Shown: piece after piece, positions 10,741 through 22,180 of the stretch
Layout of the letters: each line of letters begins with the position of its first letter
Numbering within the stretch: the stretch's first letter is position 1
Assembly: GCA_029844215.1 (NCBI GenBank)
Contig: CM056720.1
Coordinates: 33,473,711-33,537,710, forward strand
DNA: 64,000 bases
Direction of reading: 5' to 3'
Source: Przewalskia tangutica
Taxonomy: Eukaryota; Streptophyta; Magnoliopsida; Solanales; Solanaceae
The notes under the pieces: generated by a model
What the model was told of the DNA's origin: nothing
The model's input: the letters and a program-made list of their open reading frames with translations, nothing else
Databases searched by the model: none
Position numbers and translations under genes: made by a program

Positions 10741-13700
10741 TGTTATACCCCGTATTTCCAGAGTATGTACGTGAGGGCGTACGTATAAAAGTTTAAGCCT
10801 TAAGTTAGGCTAGAGACGAAATTTTGTGCACAACTACCAAAAAGAATTGTTTTCCGACGAAACGTTTTCCAAACTTTGCGAAGGGAAAATTACGGCTATG
10901 TCATTTATTATTTTTGCGGATTTTTCCGAGAGATAAAATATTTTGGACCAACGGGAGGGTGACATGTGTCACCCTCAAAGTGGACGGTTTGGAGGAAGCT
11001 TCTTGGCACGTTTTTTTGATGTTAAATGCCTAAAACATTTGGTCAATGTTTTGTAGATATTTTGTGTGGTAGATGGATAAGGTGGGACCCACACACACTT
11101 GTCCAAATCCTCACCCTACACTTGCCCACCACTTGTCTTAATCTTGGCCATTGATTGGCCTATAAATACCCCCCTTTGTTGAAGACTTCTTCATCCACTC
11201 CACACTTTCTAAGTCTTGAAAAATCCCTCTCCCTCTTTGTAGAGCTCTCGTCCGAGAGCACCCCTCCCCCCCTTTGAGAAAGCCTTTTGGCCGAGGGTAC
11301 CCCCCCTACCTTGAGAGTTGTTCTCGTAAATACACCCCCCCCCTTGGTAGAAAATACTCTCCAAGTATAGTTACTATTCCAAAATAACTTGGCCCAAATA
11401 CCTTGTAGTATTCCAAGGTTACACCTATACTAAAAGCCCAGAAATACTATTATACTTCCCTTCAGTCACAAAACGAAACCCTAAGGAAAATCTTCACAGT
11501 TGGTTGAAGTATTAAGAAGAAGTTGCGTAGAACTTCTAAGGGTTGGTTGGAGCGGGTTGGAGCACCCGGAGTAGGAGCTAAACGTTGCTCAGGATCGACA
11601 TTTAAACTTGGATAATTTTGGGCTTATCGAGGTAAATACTCTTGTCCTTCTATTGTAATTGGAAATTACATACTGTAGTAGTATAGAAATGAATATAAGA
11701 TTCATAGAAGAGAATTGAACTGTAATAGAAGGATATTACAGATAAGAATTGAACTGAAATCACATCAGAAGAATATTAAAGAAGAAGATTAAACTGTACT
11801 TACATAGGACTGTATTTACAGTAGACTTGTGTAGCTTAACGGGTAGGGAAGTGCTGCCCGATTTTCCGTAGAAATAGAGAACCTACTGCTTAGAATATTC
11901 TACAGAGTAGTCTAGACGTTGATAGACATATATGGCCTTTATAGGTTGAAAGTTCTGCAAGTAGCATGTTCTACTTGAAAGGTGGACAAGGCTAGCTGGG
12001 TTATAGCCGTGGAGCGTTTTGCTAATAGTCGATAATCGTCGCGAGGTATGTGATTCTTCCTATCCTCTCGAGCATGATATTTTAAAAGAATATATATAGT
12101 ACGGTAGACGTACGTGTGTTAACTGAACGTGGTTTTACTGCGATGTCTTTTGACTTGAGTCTAATAATAAGAATCTTGAAGTATTTCAAAAGAATTAAGA
12201 ATCATTTTTGAAAGAAGAGTAATACTTGGTTTTAAAAGCTTAAGAGTTATACTAGCTTTATGGGAAGTTAGGTATAACGACTTAAGAAAATAAAAAAGAA
12301 TGGTTTACTGATTTTAGAAGTTAAGAGACTTGATCTTAAAAGATAAGAGACTTGACTTAATTATATTAATATGAATTTTGTTAAAAAGTGTGAAACCTCA
12401 TTCGTGAGTAATGAGTATTTGGTTTTTAAAAGGAATAATGTTTTACTGATTTCGGAAATCAGAATAAGTATCGAACAAACCACTGCAGCGTTAATAAAGG
12501 GAAATGTATTGACTAATTAAGTATTATTAAAACCAGTAGAAACCTCCATCTGCATAGAAGCTAAGATGAGACAAAATGATATTACATTTCCTAGATCATG
12601 GCTGCTCTAATAAGATTGTTATAAACAAGAATAACCTACTCACACATAAGGCATGTGTTCCTCAAATTGTTTTAAGAGAGAATTATATTCTTAAGTGATT
12701 AAAACTATGAACTACGAAACTTTTCGAAAATGAGAAACTTGAGCATTTGAAATTAGGCAAACTTGAACGTTTGGAAAATAATGTTGTTACTTGATTTTAC
12801 AAAGGGAAGTGTTTTGGTTTACTTAAAAAGATATCACTCCATTTTTATACTACGGGTATTGTGTGACTTTTGTGAAAGAAACGGATCTTTTAAAAGAGTT
12901 ATTTTATGAAGTACTTTGGGGATAAAAACCCGAACTTGCTAACATAAAGTAGAGAGTACCTTGTGTGAATAACTTGATTGTGTTGGTTTGTGATAGCCTT
13001 GTAATACTTTCTTGTTGATTTGATAAGTAAACATGTTAGGATGCTACGTGTGTTAGTACCTTGTGATGGTTGTGTAAAGGGGTTTCCCTTGTTGTGCTTA
13101 TGTTGTTTAACGATAAGCTATTATGTTAGTATTATATCACTCACCTCTTGACATGATTCCGGGGGTTAAGCTGCCCTCCGATGCGGGGTAGACTCAGGCG
13201 GGTCTGTGTGACCTATGATTCGAGAATACCTCATGCGGGTCTGTGTGACCTATGCGGAGCTACGAGAGTTTCAGGTTAGTGTGCGGGGTTATACCTCATG
13301 CGGTCTATGTGGCCATACGGACTGCGAGTCCAGGACGTTGCCGGGGAGTAGCTACCCTCGATGCGGGGAATACCTCATGCGGGCCATTGGAGTGGCCTAT
13401 GCGAGTGCGGAAGTTCGGGACTAGACGCGCATTAGATATCGCGGGCGAGTGGCGGCCGATCATGTGGCGGTCTAGACAGATCTCATGATACATTTTATGA
13501 CCTTGTTGGTACTGTGGGTTTTAGTAGTCGGCTATGCCTTCGTACTTACCCCGTACGATTTTATTATGACACAGGTGGGACCTGGTGTTCATGTGTGTTC
13601 CTTGGTACTTTTATATCATAGACTGCCGACAGTGAGGAAGGTATTCCACGGGCATGATTGATGTTGTGGGCGTGAGACCCATAGTTGTATTTGAGTAATG

Positions 13701-14026
13701 ATTTGAGGGCGTGAGTCCCTGACTTGACATGACTGCTTATTTATTGTGAACTGTAGTTTGGTTATCATACATGTCTCCTGCTTTATATAGACTACTATGA
13801 TTTCATTTACGATATTTTGATTTCACATACTTGGTACTGTTGTCGACCTCCTTCGGCCGCGTTCATGCCGCAGTAGAGGTACACCGATGTTGATCCTCGC
13901 CATGTAGGTCACGATTCAGCGTTTGGGAAGCTCCGTTTCTCCGGAGGCTTATCAGTGGTATAGTCCCCTGTCATTGTAGGTACTTACATTCAGGGGTATG
14001 GCGGGGCCCTGTCCCTCCATTGTTGT
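10741..14026 (+). mobile_element. F1 LTR, plus strand, lacking its last ~230 bases
   Basis: It starts TGTTATACCCCG at 10741 and matches the F1 LTR at 29592-32735 throughout until about 14026 (GGGGCCCTGTCCC then TTGTTGT), where it joins element 3 sequence. The final part, including the TCGTGACA end, is missing. A TATA box at 11160-11168 is followed by C-rich runs (11262-11341). It lies inside the pol of element 3. Regions 12300-13100 and 13640-13990 are LTR body with no gene; 13190-13400 holds GCGGGNNTACCTCATGCG-type repeats. Confidence 0.88.
11160..11168 (+). promoter_or_regulatory. LTR TATA box
   Basis: CTATAAATA lies 420 bases into the LTR and is followed within 100-180 bases by dense C runs. 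The position is conserved in all F1 LTRs. Confidence 0.65.
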
Positions 14027-14049
14027 CAACACATGCTAAAACTCAATTC

Positions 14050-14600
14050 GGATTTAAAAGATCCAACGGGGTAAAAGCCGAGGAAAATAAAGAACGTCAA
14101 GTAGAAAGGAACAAGGTCTTATGGATTGTACAAAGCTATTATCCAGAGTTTGAACCTCGATGGATAAAAAATGCTCCGAAATAACCAATCGAGCTAAACT
14201 GCTCATACTCACTACCTTGCGGCTCAAGGCATCAACTACCATATTAGCCTTACCTGGATGGTAAAGTATAGTGATATCATAATTTTTTAGAAGCTCCATC
14301 TACCTACGCAACCTAGAATTGAGATCCCTCTGACTGAATACGTGGTGAATACTATGATGGTCGGTAAATACCTCACAATGGACCCCATAAATATAATGCC
14401 TCCAAATCTTTAAAGCGAAGACCACTTCTAACAACTCCAAATCATAGGAAGGGTAGTTTTTTATGGATCTTCAAGTGTTTGGAAGCATAGGCAATAATAT
14501 TTCCCTCATGCATCAATACAACACCGAAACCAATACGAGACACATCACAATAACCTGAGTAATCCTTACCCTCCATGGGTAATGCCAAGATCGGAGCTAT
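14050..14600 (-). pseudogene. pol: RNase H domain, element 3 (broken)
   Basis: On the minus strand, YCDVSRIGFGVVLMHEGNII (about 14500-14560) is the first catalytic Asp segment, AYASKHLKIH follows, and MELLKNYDITILYHPGKANM with VDALSRK ends the domain (14210-14299). The middle is shifted out of frame. The order RT, RNase H, then the missing integrase core agrees with the fragments on either side. It is cut downstream by the F1 LTR at 14026. Confidence 0.85.
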
Positions 14601-15035
14601 AGTGAACAGAGTCTTGAGATTTTAAAATCTATCTTCACAAGCATCGTACCACTGAAAGGGAACATCTTTCTGAGTCAATATGGTTAAGTGAGACGCAATA
14701 GAAGCAAATACTTTCACAAACCGACGGTAGTAACTGGCCAACCCCATGAAGCTATGAATTTTGGTCACACTAGTGGGCCTCTCCCAATTCCTAACAGCCT
14801 CAAGCTTCATGGTATCGACCATAATCCCATCCTTTGACATTACATGGCCTAAGAATTCCATATAATCAACCCATAACTGACACTTCAAAAACATGGCATA
14901 AAGCTCGTTTTCTCTCAACAATCCAAGGACAATCCTCAAATGATGCTCGTGCTCCTCTTTGTTCTTTGAATACACCAAGATATCATTAATAAAGAGAATG
15001 ATGAAAGAATGCAAGCATGTCTTAAAAATGCCATT
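14600..15035 (-). pseudogene. pol: Reverse transcriptase, 3' half, element 3 (catalytic Asp to Asn)
   Basis: The open stretch 14622-15038 encodes MNGIFKTCLHSFIILFINDI and then LVYSKNKEEHEHHLRIVL, LWVDYMEFLGHVMSKDGI and SFMGLASYYRRFVKVFASIA: the palm and thumb of a Ty3/gypsy reverse transcriptase. The catalytic motif FIDD reads FIND, so the first Asp of the pair is lost. The 5' half continues at 18991 beyond a solo LTR insertion; the two halves join in register of the protein if the LTR and one copy of its 5-base duplication are ignored. Confidence 0.93.
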
Positions 15036-15040
15036 CATGA
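15036..15040. repeat. Target site duplication CATGA (left)
   Basis: CATGA immediately precedes the LTR terminus TGTCACGACC at 15041 and is repeated at 18986-18990 right after the other terminus (GTGTAACA). Five bases is the expected duplication length for Ty3/gypsy integration. Confidence 0.92.
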
Positions 15041-15944
15041 TGTCACGACCCGAACCCCGGGCCCGTGACTGGTGCCCTACCTGGGCACCCTTCTACCTTA
15101 ACAACACAAGTAAACTGCAGAAATTAAATAACACCTCATTTTTTTTAAAAACCAATCGTACGTGCAAGGGCGAAGCCGACAAGGCTGCCATATATACACA
15201 AACAAAAGACACTACACCGTACATGAGTCCAATCCCACATATGAATACATGCACTTAAGAGTTATATCAACTATGACGGACAAGACCACATTGACCCATA
15301 ATCAGTACAAAAGCATGTCTCGAAAGAACTTATACCAAAAAGATAAACTCCCGAATCAAGGAGCTATCCAAAACTCGAGCGGTCCTACACTGCCGATCAC
15401 CAAATCAGGTACCTAAACTGCGCAGATGAACGCAGCCGGGCGAGGTCGACGAAGAATGTACCAAGTATGTGAACAATAAGTACGTAATAAAATCATAATC
15501 TAAACAAAACAGAGACATGTCGATAGCCAACCTACAATACATATAGCACATAAGCATATCAAGTCAGGGACGCAGGCACTCAAAGTCACTACTCAAATAT
15601 AACTATGGGTCTCACGCCCATAATATCAATCATGCCCGTGGAATCCTTCCTCACTGCCGGCAGTCCATGATGTAATAACACCAATAAGGATACATGAACA
15701 CCAAGTCCCACCTGTGTCCTAAATGCCTCGTGGTCTCATGCCCCGGAATCCCACATCGTAAAAGCATGACCATAGGGTAACACAACCAAATCCGGGGACA
15801 TATATGATAATCAAATTACAACACATTGTGCCTTACTAACAATGAGAGTAAACAATAGTATCTTTACAATATAAAATAGGAAGCTCATGATCAAAACAGG
15901 ACCATCCGCCCGCATTATCATTTAACCATCCTACTCCTGGGACT

Positions 15945-16130
15945 ATTTCACCCGCATAGGCCGCGTGGACCCGCGTGAGGTATTCCTTGCATGGGACTAT
16001 TTCACCCGCATAAGCCCTTACGGACTCGCATGAGGTATTCCTCGCATAGGCTGGACCCGCCCGCATGAGACTATTTCACCCGCATAAGTCCTTACGGACC
16101 CGCATGAGGTATTCCTCGCATCGTGGGTAG
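15945..16130 (-). repeat. LTR minisatellite, GCGGGTGAAATAGTCCC type
   Basis: Imperfect tandem copies of GGGACTATTTCACCCGCATA alternate with CGCATGAGGTATTCCTCGCA. This is the reverse complement of the repeat at 8940-9130. Confidence 0.8.
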
Positions 16131-16249
16131 CAATTTCATGGAATCAACAAATGCCACAAACCCGGGGAATGACCCCGAAACGACTGATATACCAATAACA
16201 CACAACCGGCTATTTCCAGCACACATAGGCAGTTCTCAACTAAACAAGC

Positions 16250-16690
16250 CAAAGTACTTATCAAGGCACACATAGAATAATTCTCAATTAATCAAGCCAA
16301 AGTACTTATCAAGGCACACTTAGACTAATTCTCAATTAATCAGGCCAAAGTACTTATCAAGGCACAAATAGAATAATTCTCAATTAACAAGCCAAAGTAC
16401 TTATCAAGGCACACTTAGACAAATTCTCAATTTATCAAGCCAAAGTACTAATCAAGGCACACTTAGACAAATTCTCAATTTATCAGGCCAAAGTACTTAT
16501 CAAGGCACAAATAGAATAATTCTCAATTAACAAGCCAAAGTACTTATCAAGGCACACTTAGACAAATTCTCAATTTATCAAGCCAAAGTACTTATCAAGG
16601 CACAAATAGAATAATTCTCAATTAACAAGCCAAAGTACTTATCAAGGCACACTTAGACAAATTCTCAATTTATCAAGCCAAAGTACTACG
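16250..16690. repeat. Tandem repeat, ~48-base unit, about nine copies
   Basis: The unit AAGTACTTATCAAGGCACA followed by an AATTCTCAATTAA block repeats with small changes (ATAGAATAA or TTAGACAAA variants alternate). A related array with about seven copies is in another F2 LTR at 59648-59993. Confidence 0.9.
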
Positions 16691-18985
16691 TCGCATTCTT
16701 TTCAAAAGACTCCTTTTATGTAAAATCCCAAGATACTAACGCCAGTAGTATCAAGGCGTGTCTATTCTTCAAAGTAAGTTACTATACTTTTGAAACTCAT
16801 TTCAAGCTTGAAACCAAGTAACTTCAAATTTTCACAAACTAGGCAACTTATGCCGATTAATCAAAATAGACAACTTTCTAAACCTTCCATAAAGCCGTTA
16901 TAACCAACTTCCCATAAAGCCGTTATAACCCTTTATGGTTTTAGACATATCCATTCCTTTTATAACCAAGAGACTTATACTATTAAAACCAAGTATCACA
17001 TACTTACAAATCAAGTTCTTAACTTTCAAAACACTTCAAGTCTCTTAATATATAGAAAACAAGTTTCTTCTACTTTTAAACCTCAAGTAACTCACCTCTA
17101 AAACAAGTTACTTCTCTTAAATCATGTCATTTCTCCTCTTTTAAAACAATTAAGTAAATCACTCCTTTGACTCCCCTAAAGTCATTATAATGACCTTTAG
17201 GATTTTGGGACTAAGGCACTAGCCCAAAAGATTTGGAAACCACTTCCTTTTCAAGACTCTATGTACTTTAAGTAAAATACTTTCACTTTTAAGAATCCAA
17301 CTTCACTAAGGCAATGGATTATACAACTTACAATTTAAACATCAAAATACAATCAAAGGAAGTACATAGAACAAATTCTACTTTAGGCAATCCAAATACA
17401 ACCAAGGAATGGATCATTTAAGGAGTAGGACGTACTTTCTTTATCTTAAGGAATCATGCTAGAAGAGGAGATAGTTCACATACCTTTTCGGCTAAATCCA
17501 CAAGCTAAGCCGAATGCGCCGTACGTAGAAGTGTCAACCTATAATGGTCACAACAAGACTATCAACTTCTAGTCTCTAACGTAGAATAATACTAAGTATA
17601 CGGTCTCTAATTCTACTGAAAAATTGGGCAGCACTTTCTTTGTTTCTACTCACTTTGCCACCTTTTTCAAGGCCGAATACAATAACCAACAAGCCACATT
17701 TAAGGCTCAAAACAACAACCAAACAAAGGGGATTACACGCCTTACAATACGTGTAAAATTCCGCCCCACAATTCATACCAAATAGTTTAATACTTCACTA
17801 GCCATTCTCGGCCAACATATAACCAACAACACTACGTATTTTCCAATCCTTTTCCAATTCCAAGTTCTTAGGTCGACATGTTATTTAGTCATAAACAACT
17901 TCAACAACTACAATTTCCTTCTTTATACAACATGTGACGACTTAACTAATAATCGACTTGAATTGAAATCTTAAAGCTAAACATGCTAGATTTCGGATTA
18001 GGGTTCAAATAGCCAATAAACATATCCAACTACATAATATATAACGCATGCTTGCTAAAATCCATAGCTACAACAATAAGTAAACCTTAATTGCTAAAAC
18101 GACAAGAATATACCTTTATAAGCCCTTAAAATTTCCAAGATTCCAAAGTCGCGCCTTAGCAATTCTTAGCTCCTTTCCTTAGGTTCCAATCCGCTCCAAG
18201 CACTCCTTAGAGGCCTATGAAGAACCCATCTTCAAGTTCCAACTTCAAAGTTGAAGAACTCCCTTAGTTTCCGCCTTGCGACTAACGTAAAAATGCGTTT
18301 TTTCCGAAATCTTTCTATTGAGATAACCTTACAATACCCTTGGGGACATTGGGTTAAAGTCTTGTGGCTAATGGATCAAAACTACAAAATTTCTTTGTGT
18401 GGGAACTATGCAAACCCGAGAGGTCTCTTGAAGAACACAAATGTTCTCTAATTTTTCTAAGTGTAAATGAGCTAGTCTTGCACTAGTAGTAACCTTATAA
18501 AACACAATGGAGGGCTTAGACTTAAACAAATGTGAGGTTAGGATGAGTTTCACTTGGATCAAGCCTAGGTGGACAAGTTGACTTGTCAACAATATCAAGC
18601 TTTGGAAGACTTATCTTCTACCATGGTCAATGACCATTTTGCCCTTACACAATTTCAACCAAGCCATGTGGAAGGAGTGCCACGTGTCGCCCTCTCATTC
18701 GTCCATAAAATTATGTAACCCTCGTGGGCCCCACAAAAATGTAAAATTCCTCGGGTGGGCCCCGCGTGACCAAATCCGTAAAAATAAATTTCCATAGTGT
18801 TAATAAGTTCCATACTTTACAAATATTGTCTTTTGAGAATCCAATTCTAACAACGAGTATTTTTCCTTTCCGTCGTCCGGAAGCTTTTCCGTCGGAAAAA
18901 TAATTCCTCCTTTCGTACCAATTTCCAAGTCTCTATTCCTTACGTACATTCTCTTTTACAAGTCTTGGACTTACGGGGTGTAACA

Positions 18986-18990
18986 CATGA
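18986..18990. repeat. Target site duplication CATGA (right)
   Basis: This is the second copy of the 5-base duplication flanking the solo LTR at 15041-18985. Confidence 0.92.
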
Positions 18991-19560
18991 ATTACATGAA
19001 AGCTGGCGGGGCATTTGTAAGCCCAAATGACATCACAAGGAGCGCGTAATGATTATAACGAGTCCTAAAGTCCATCTTCAAAATATCCTTGGCCCGAACC
19101 TTCAACTGGTGATAGTCTGACCTTAAATCAATCTTTGAAAATATCGAAGCACCCTGAAACTAGTCAAACAAGTCATCAGTGCAAGGAATCGGGTACTTAT
19201 TATAAAAGTAGCCTTTTTCAACTTACGATAATCTATGCACATCCTCATCGTACTATCTTTATTCTTCACAAACTACACGGGAGCACCCCAAGAGGAGACA
19301 CTCAGTCTAATGAAACCCTTACACAAAAGATCCTACAACTTCTCTTTCAACTCCTTCAACTCAGCAAGTGCCATCTTTTATGGTATAATATAAATAGGAC
19401 GCATGCTCGACTCTAAGTCGATGCAGAAATCAATGTCACGATCAGGTGGCATACCCAACAAATTGGCAGGGAATACCTCCGCAAACTCACACACAATAGG
19501 CACAGACTCAAGGAATGAAGAATCAACACTAGTATCATGAATATAGTCCAAGTATGCCAA
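18991..19560 (-). pseudogene. pol: Reverse transcriptase, 5' half, element 3 (broken)
   Basis: The minus strand carries the linker EFAEVFPANLLGMPPDRDID (in 19378-19806), then degenerate MAPAELKEL-like, WGAP and RMCIDY segments down to 18991, with several stops. The end, PASFM then a stop, leads into the MNGIFK segment at 15035 on the other side of the solo LTR. It is clearly inactive. Confidence 0.85.
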
Positions 19561-20043
19561 ACATCCCTTGTCAACTAGTTTCTTCGTGTAGAGATAAGAA
19601 TTGATCTTCTTCGGAGTGGGACTAAGAGTACCCCTCCACTCAAGTCTAGGAATCCCAGGCATAACTAAGGTAATTATCTTGACATGACAGTCCAAAATCG
19701 TGTGGTATAGAGACAACCAACTCATTCCAAAAATAATATCAAAGTCTAACATATCCAAGATCATCAAGTCTACTATGTGTCGTATGCCATAAAAGTAACC
19801 AAGCAAGATCGATAGGCTCTATCAATAGTACAGAATACCCAACCTCAGTAGACATATGAATAGGAAAGTCAGGCGGTCACAAGTTAAATCCCAACCAACC
19901 AAATGATAAGCAGATATATAAGAAAACGTAGACCATGGAACATACAAGACTGTAGCTGGTCGATGACGAACATAAATGTTACCTGAGATCACAGCATCAG
20001 AAGCCTCTGCCTCAGGCCTACCAGGAAAAGCATAGTAATGCAC
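19560..20043 (-). pseudogene. pol: Aspartic protease, element 3 (active site lost)
   Basis: The stretch 19822-20043 contains ATVLYVPWSTFSYISAYH, where related proteases read ...DPGSTFSYIS; the catalytic Asp and the Gly are replaced (VPWS). The distal part follows in another frame as LDFDIIFGMSWLSLYHTILD (19720-19780), matching the DFDVILGMDWL segment of this family. The protease is inactive. Confidence 0.85.
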
Positions 20044-21526
20044 ACCTCTACATCCACTATGACTAGACTGTACCCCTCCCCTATAGGCCTGGGAACACCC
20101 CTAACGCACTGATGTCCACCCCTAGAAGAATGAGAACCACCGCGACCTAATTGAGCACCGCCTCTTGATGAAGAACCACCCCGGCTACCAGAAGATGTTG
20201 GAGTCCTCAGAGTCTTAAACCTGAAATCATGTTGAGTTCCACTCTATCTAGCTTGAGGGAAATCTCTAATGACGTGACCTGACTCACCATAAGCATAATA
20301 ATCTCTAGGTGCTGGAGAAGGCTAAAGAACCAGATGGACCACCTCGGTCGGCTGGCCAAGAGAAAGAACCTCCATAAGATTGTCCTACCCCATAACCACT
20401 CTGATTAGAAAGGCTACCAAAAAACACTTGCAATGCACACTGAACAGGATAACTGGGGGCTAAATAGTAGGTCCTAGAGGACTAACCCCGTCCTCTGTGA
20501 CTGAAACCACCATAATGACGAGGCCTCTTCTCACTAGACTCTTTAAAATATCAAACTGTGGCAGACTCGACACTTATATCTTGATCCACTATTGCCTGAA
20601 AAAAAGACCCCAAAGCCACAAGCTAAAGACAAGCAACATGAAGTGGAAATATAAGCCCAACAATAAATCTATGAACCTTGTCAAAATGAAATATGTCGCA
20701 TACCAATTCAAAAACAAAAATCTAGCCTCATACTCAACCACATACATACCTCTTTGCTGCAAATGGGTGAACTCATCCTTGCGCTGATCCCTCAAATTAC
20801 ACGACACATACTTTTCTAAGAAGGCTTGATGAAACTGACCCAAGTTAGTGGAGGTGAACTAGTTGGTCTACCGTCGATATAATAACTCCACCACGTCTTC
20901 GCATCATCACGAAATTGGAAAGACATTAAGTCCACCCTATGGGATTCAACAATACCCATCTTATAAAGCCTATCATGCATATCCATAATGAACTCATACG
21001 CAACCTCACTGTGGGTACCATATAATCTGTGTGGCTCCATCTTCAGAAACCTCCCAATAAGCTCCTAATCTCTAACTGTCAAAGTCTGGGCTGCTACTAG
21101 CCTAGGAACACCCTCACGGGTTGGAATTCTATCAATGCGCAGGGCCATGGCAGCAACAGGCTGCATCCCCTATGTTTGTCCCTGCTCGGGAGTATGTAAC
21201 CCTACTCTAGTTTGAGAATCACTTGGGGTAGTGGCACCGCCCATGATATGCTGAACATTAAGATGTTGAAATATATGGGCCAAGGTGTCCTAGAATACTA
21301 GGTCAGACTAGCCTCGGTGAGTCTGGCTGGCTCCATACCTCATATAGTTGCCTACTCTCTCTTAGGCTCATGCTGTAGAGAAGCAGATTGTGCCCATATC
21401 TATCCAGTCATAGGAGCCCTTCCTCTGGCCGGTATAGCACTACGACCTCAAGCTCGGCCATGACCCCTAGCTATCTCATCCTCTCACACCGGCCCTAACA
21501 GCGGGCTCGGGTGCGATGTTCCTCAT
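20044..21526 (-). pseudogene. gag: Gag, element 3 (broken, zinc knuckle Cys lost)
   Basis: The capsid core is visible as WWSYYIDGRPTSSPPLTW (20840-20900) and FHQAFLEKYVSCNLRDQRKD, EFTHLQQRGMYVVEYEARF (20700-20840), matching Retrotrans_gag proteins. The nucleocapsid knuckle near 20262-20310 reads DYYAYGESGHVIRD; the two Cys expected around YA are both Tyr, which would abolish zinc binding. A plausible start is the ATG at 21526-21524 (MRNIAPEPAVRAGVRG), about 190 bases after the primer site. Stops and frameshifts are frequent. Confidence 0.87.
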
Positions 21527-21715
21527 GACATTAGCTCATGTCCTCACCATTTGAACGTTCCAAAAACCAATTTAAATAAAGTATCACAAAAGAATGAAGA
21601 AATTGAAGTTTCCTAAGTGTCCCATAGACTCTAGGAAAAAAGTACAGAGCTATTCGTACCGCTCCGCAAGACTCTACTATACATGCTCTTGTACTTATAG
21701 ATCGGGTAACCTAGG

Positions 21716-21727
21716 GCTCTGATACCA
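21716..21727 (-). other. Primer binding site, element 3
   Basis: The minus strand reads TGGTATCAGAGC three bases after the LTR end GGGTTATGACA (21731), complementary to initiator methionine tRNA. Confidence 0.9.
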
Positions 21728-21730
21728 ATT

Positions 21731-22180
21731 TGTCATAACCCAAAATCACTTGGTCGTGTGGTCACCTACCATTTCCCACCTTGGTAGGTGAACCTATCCC
21801 TTAATCATTAATTCACCAATAATAAGCTTAATAGAACAAAATAAATGAAAGTCTAAATAATAAATACATAAGTGCAGAAATAAAAACAACATCCCTAGGG
21901 AAATGGTCTGCATACAATATAAGAGCAACTACTAATAAATAGCAAGTCTGGAATAATATAGTCTCAATATATGAATATTATCTCAAAATGCAAGAAAATA
22001 CGAGTATATAACGAAGGAGTCTCCGGGATACGGATCCATCAAGCATGCTCAACCTAGACACTCAAAGCCTCAGGATCAGTCATGAGAAGTGGATGTAGAA
22101 TCTGTCACATACTATGTACTCATAAGAGAATATGGTCTCCAACTTATAAAGGATGTATGCATGTAATTAAAACTTGAAGA
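21731..22180 (-). mobile_element. 5' LTR (F3) of element 3, 3' part; outer boundary unresolved
   Basis: This begins TGTCATAACCC next to the primer site. The LTR end differs from F1 and F2 (GGGTTATGACA in place of CGGGTCGTGACA). It passes without a clear border into the F4 LTR at about 22180, so its start has probably been removed. No gene is visible. Confidence 0.65.

Larger units (their letters stand above)
15041..18985 (-). mobile_element. Complete F2-type solo LTR (3.9 kb)
   Basis: Both termini are intact (TGTCACGACCCG at the left, GGGGTGTAACA at the right, that is TG...CA on the minus strand). The LTR is flanked by the duplication CATGA, and there is no internal region. It interrupts the reverse transcriptase of element 3. 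A solo LTR of this kind is the usual product of recombination between the two LTRs of a full element. It contains tandem repeats at 15945-16130 and 16250-16690 and a possible TATA near 18493. No gene is visible in it. Confidence 0.93.

Noticed and set aside
16250..16690. Regularly spaced repeats that could suggest a CRISPR array
   Set aside because: The units are contiguous with no unique spacers, the region is inside a plant LTR, and no cas genes are present.
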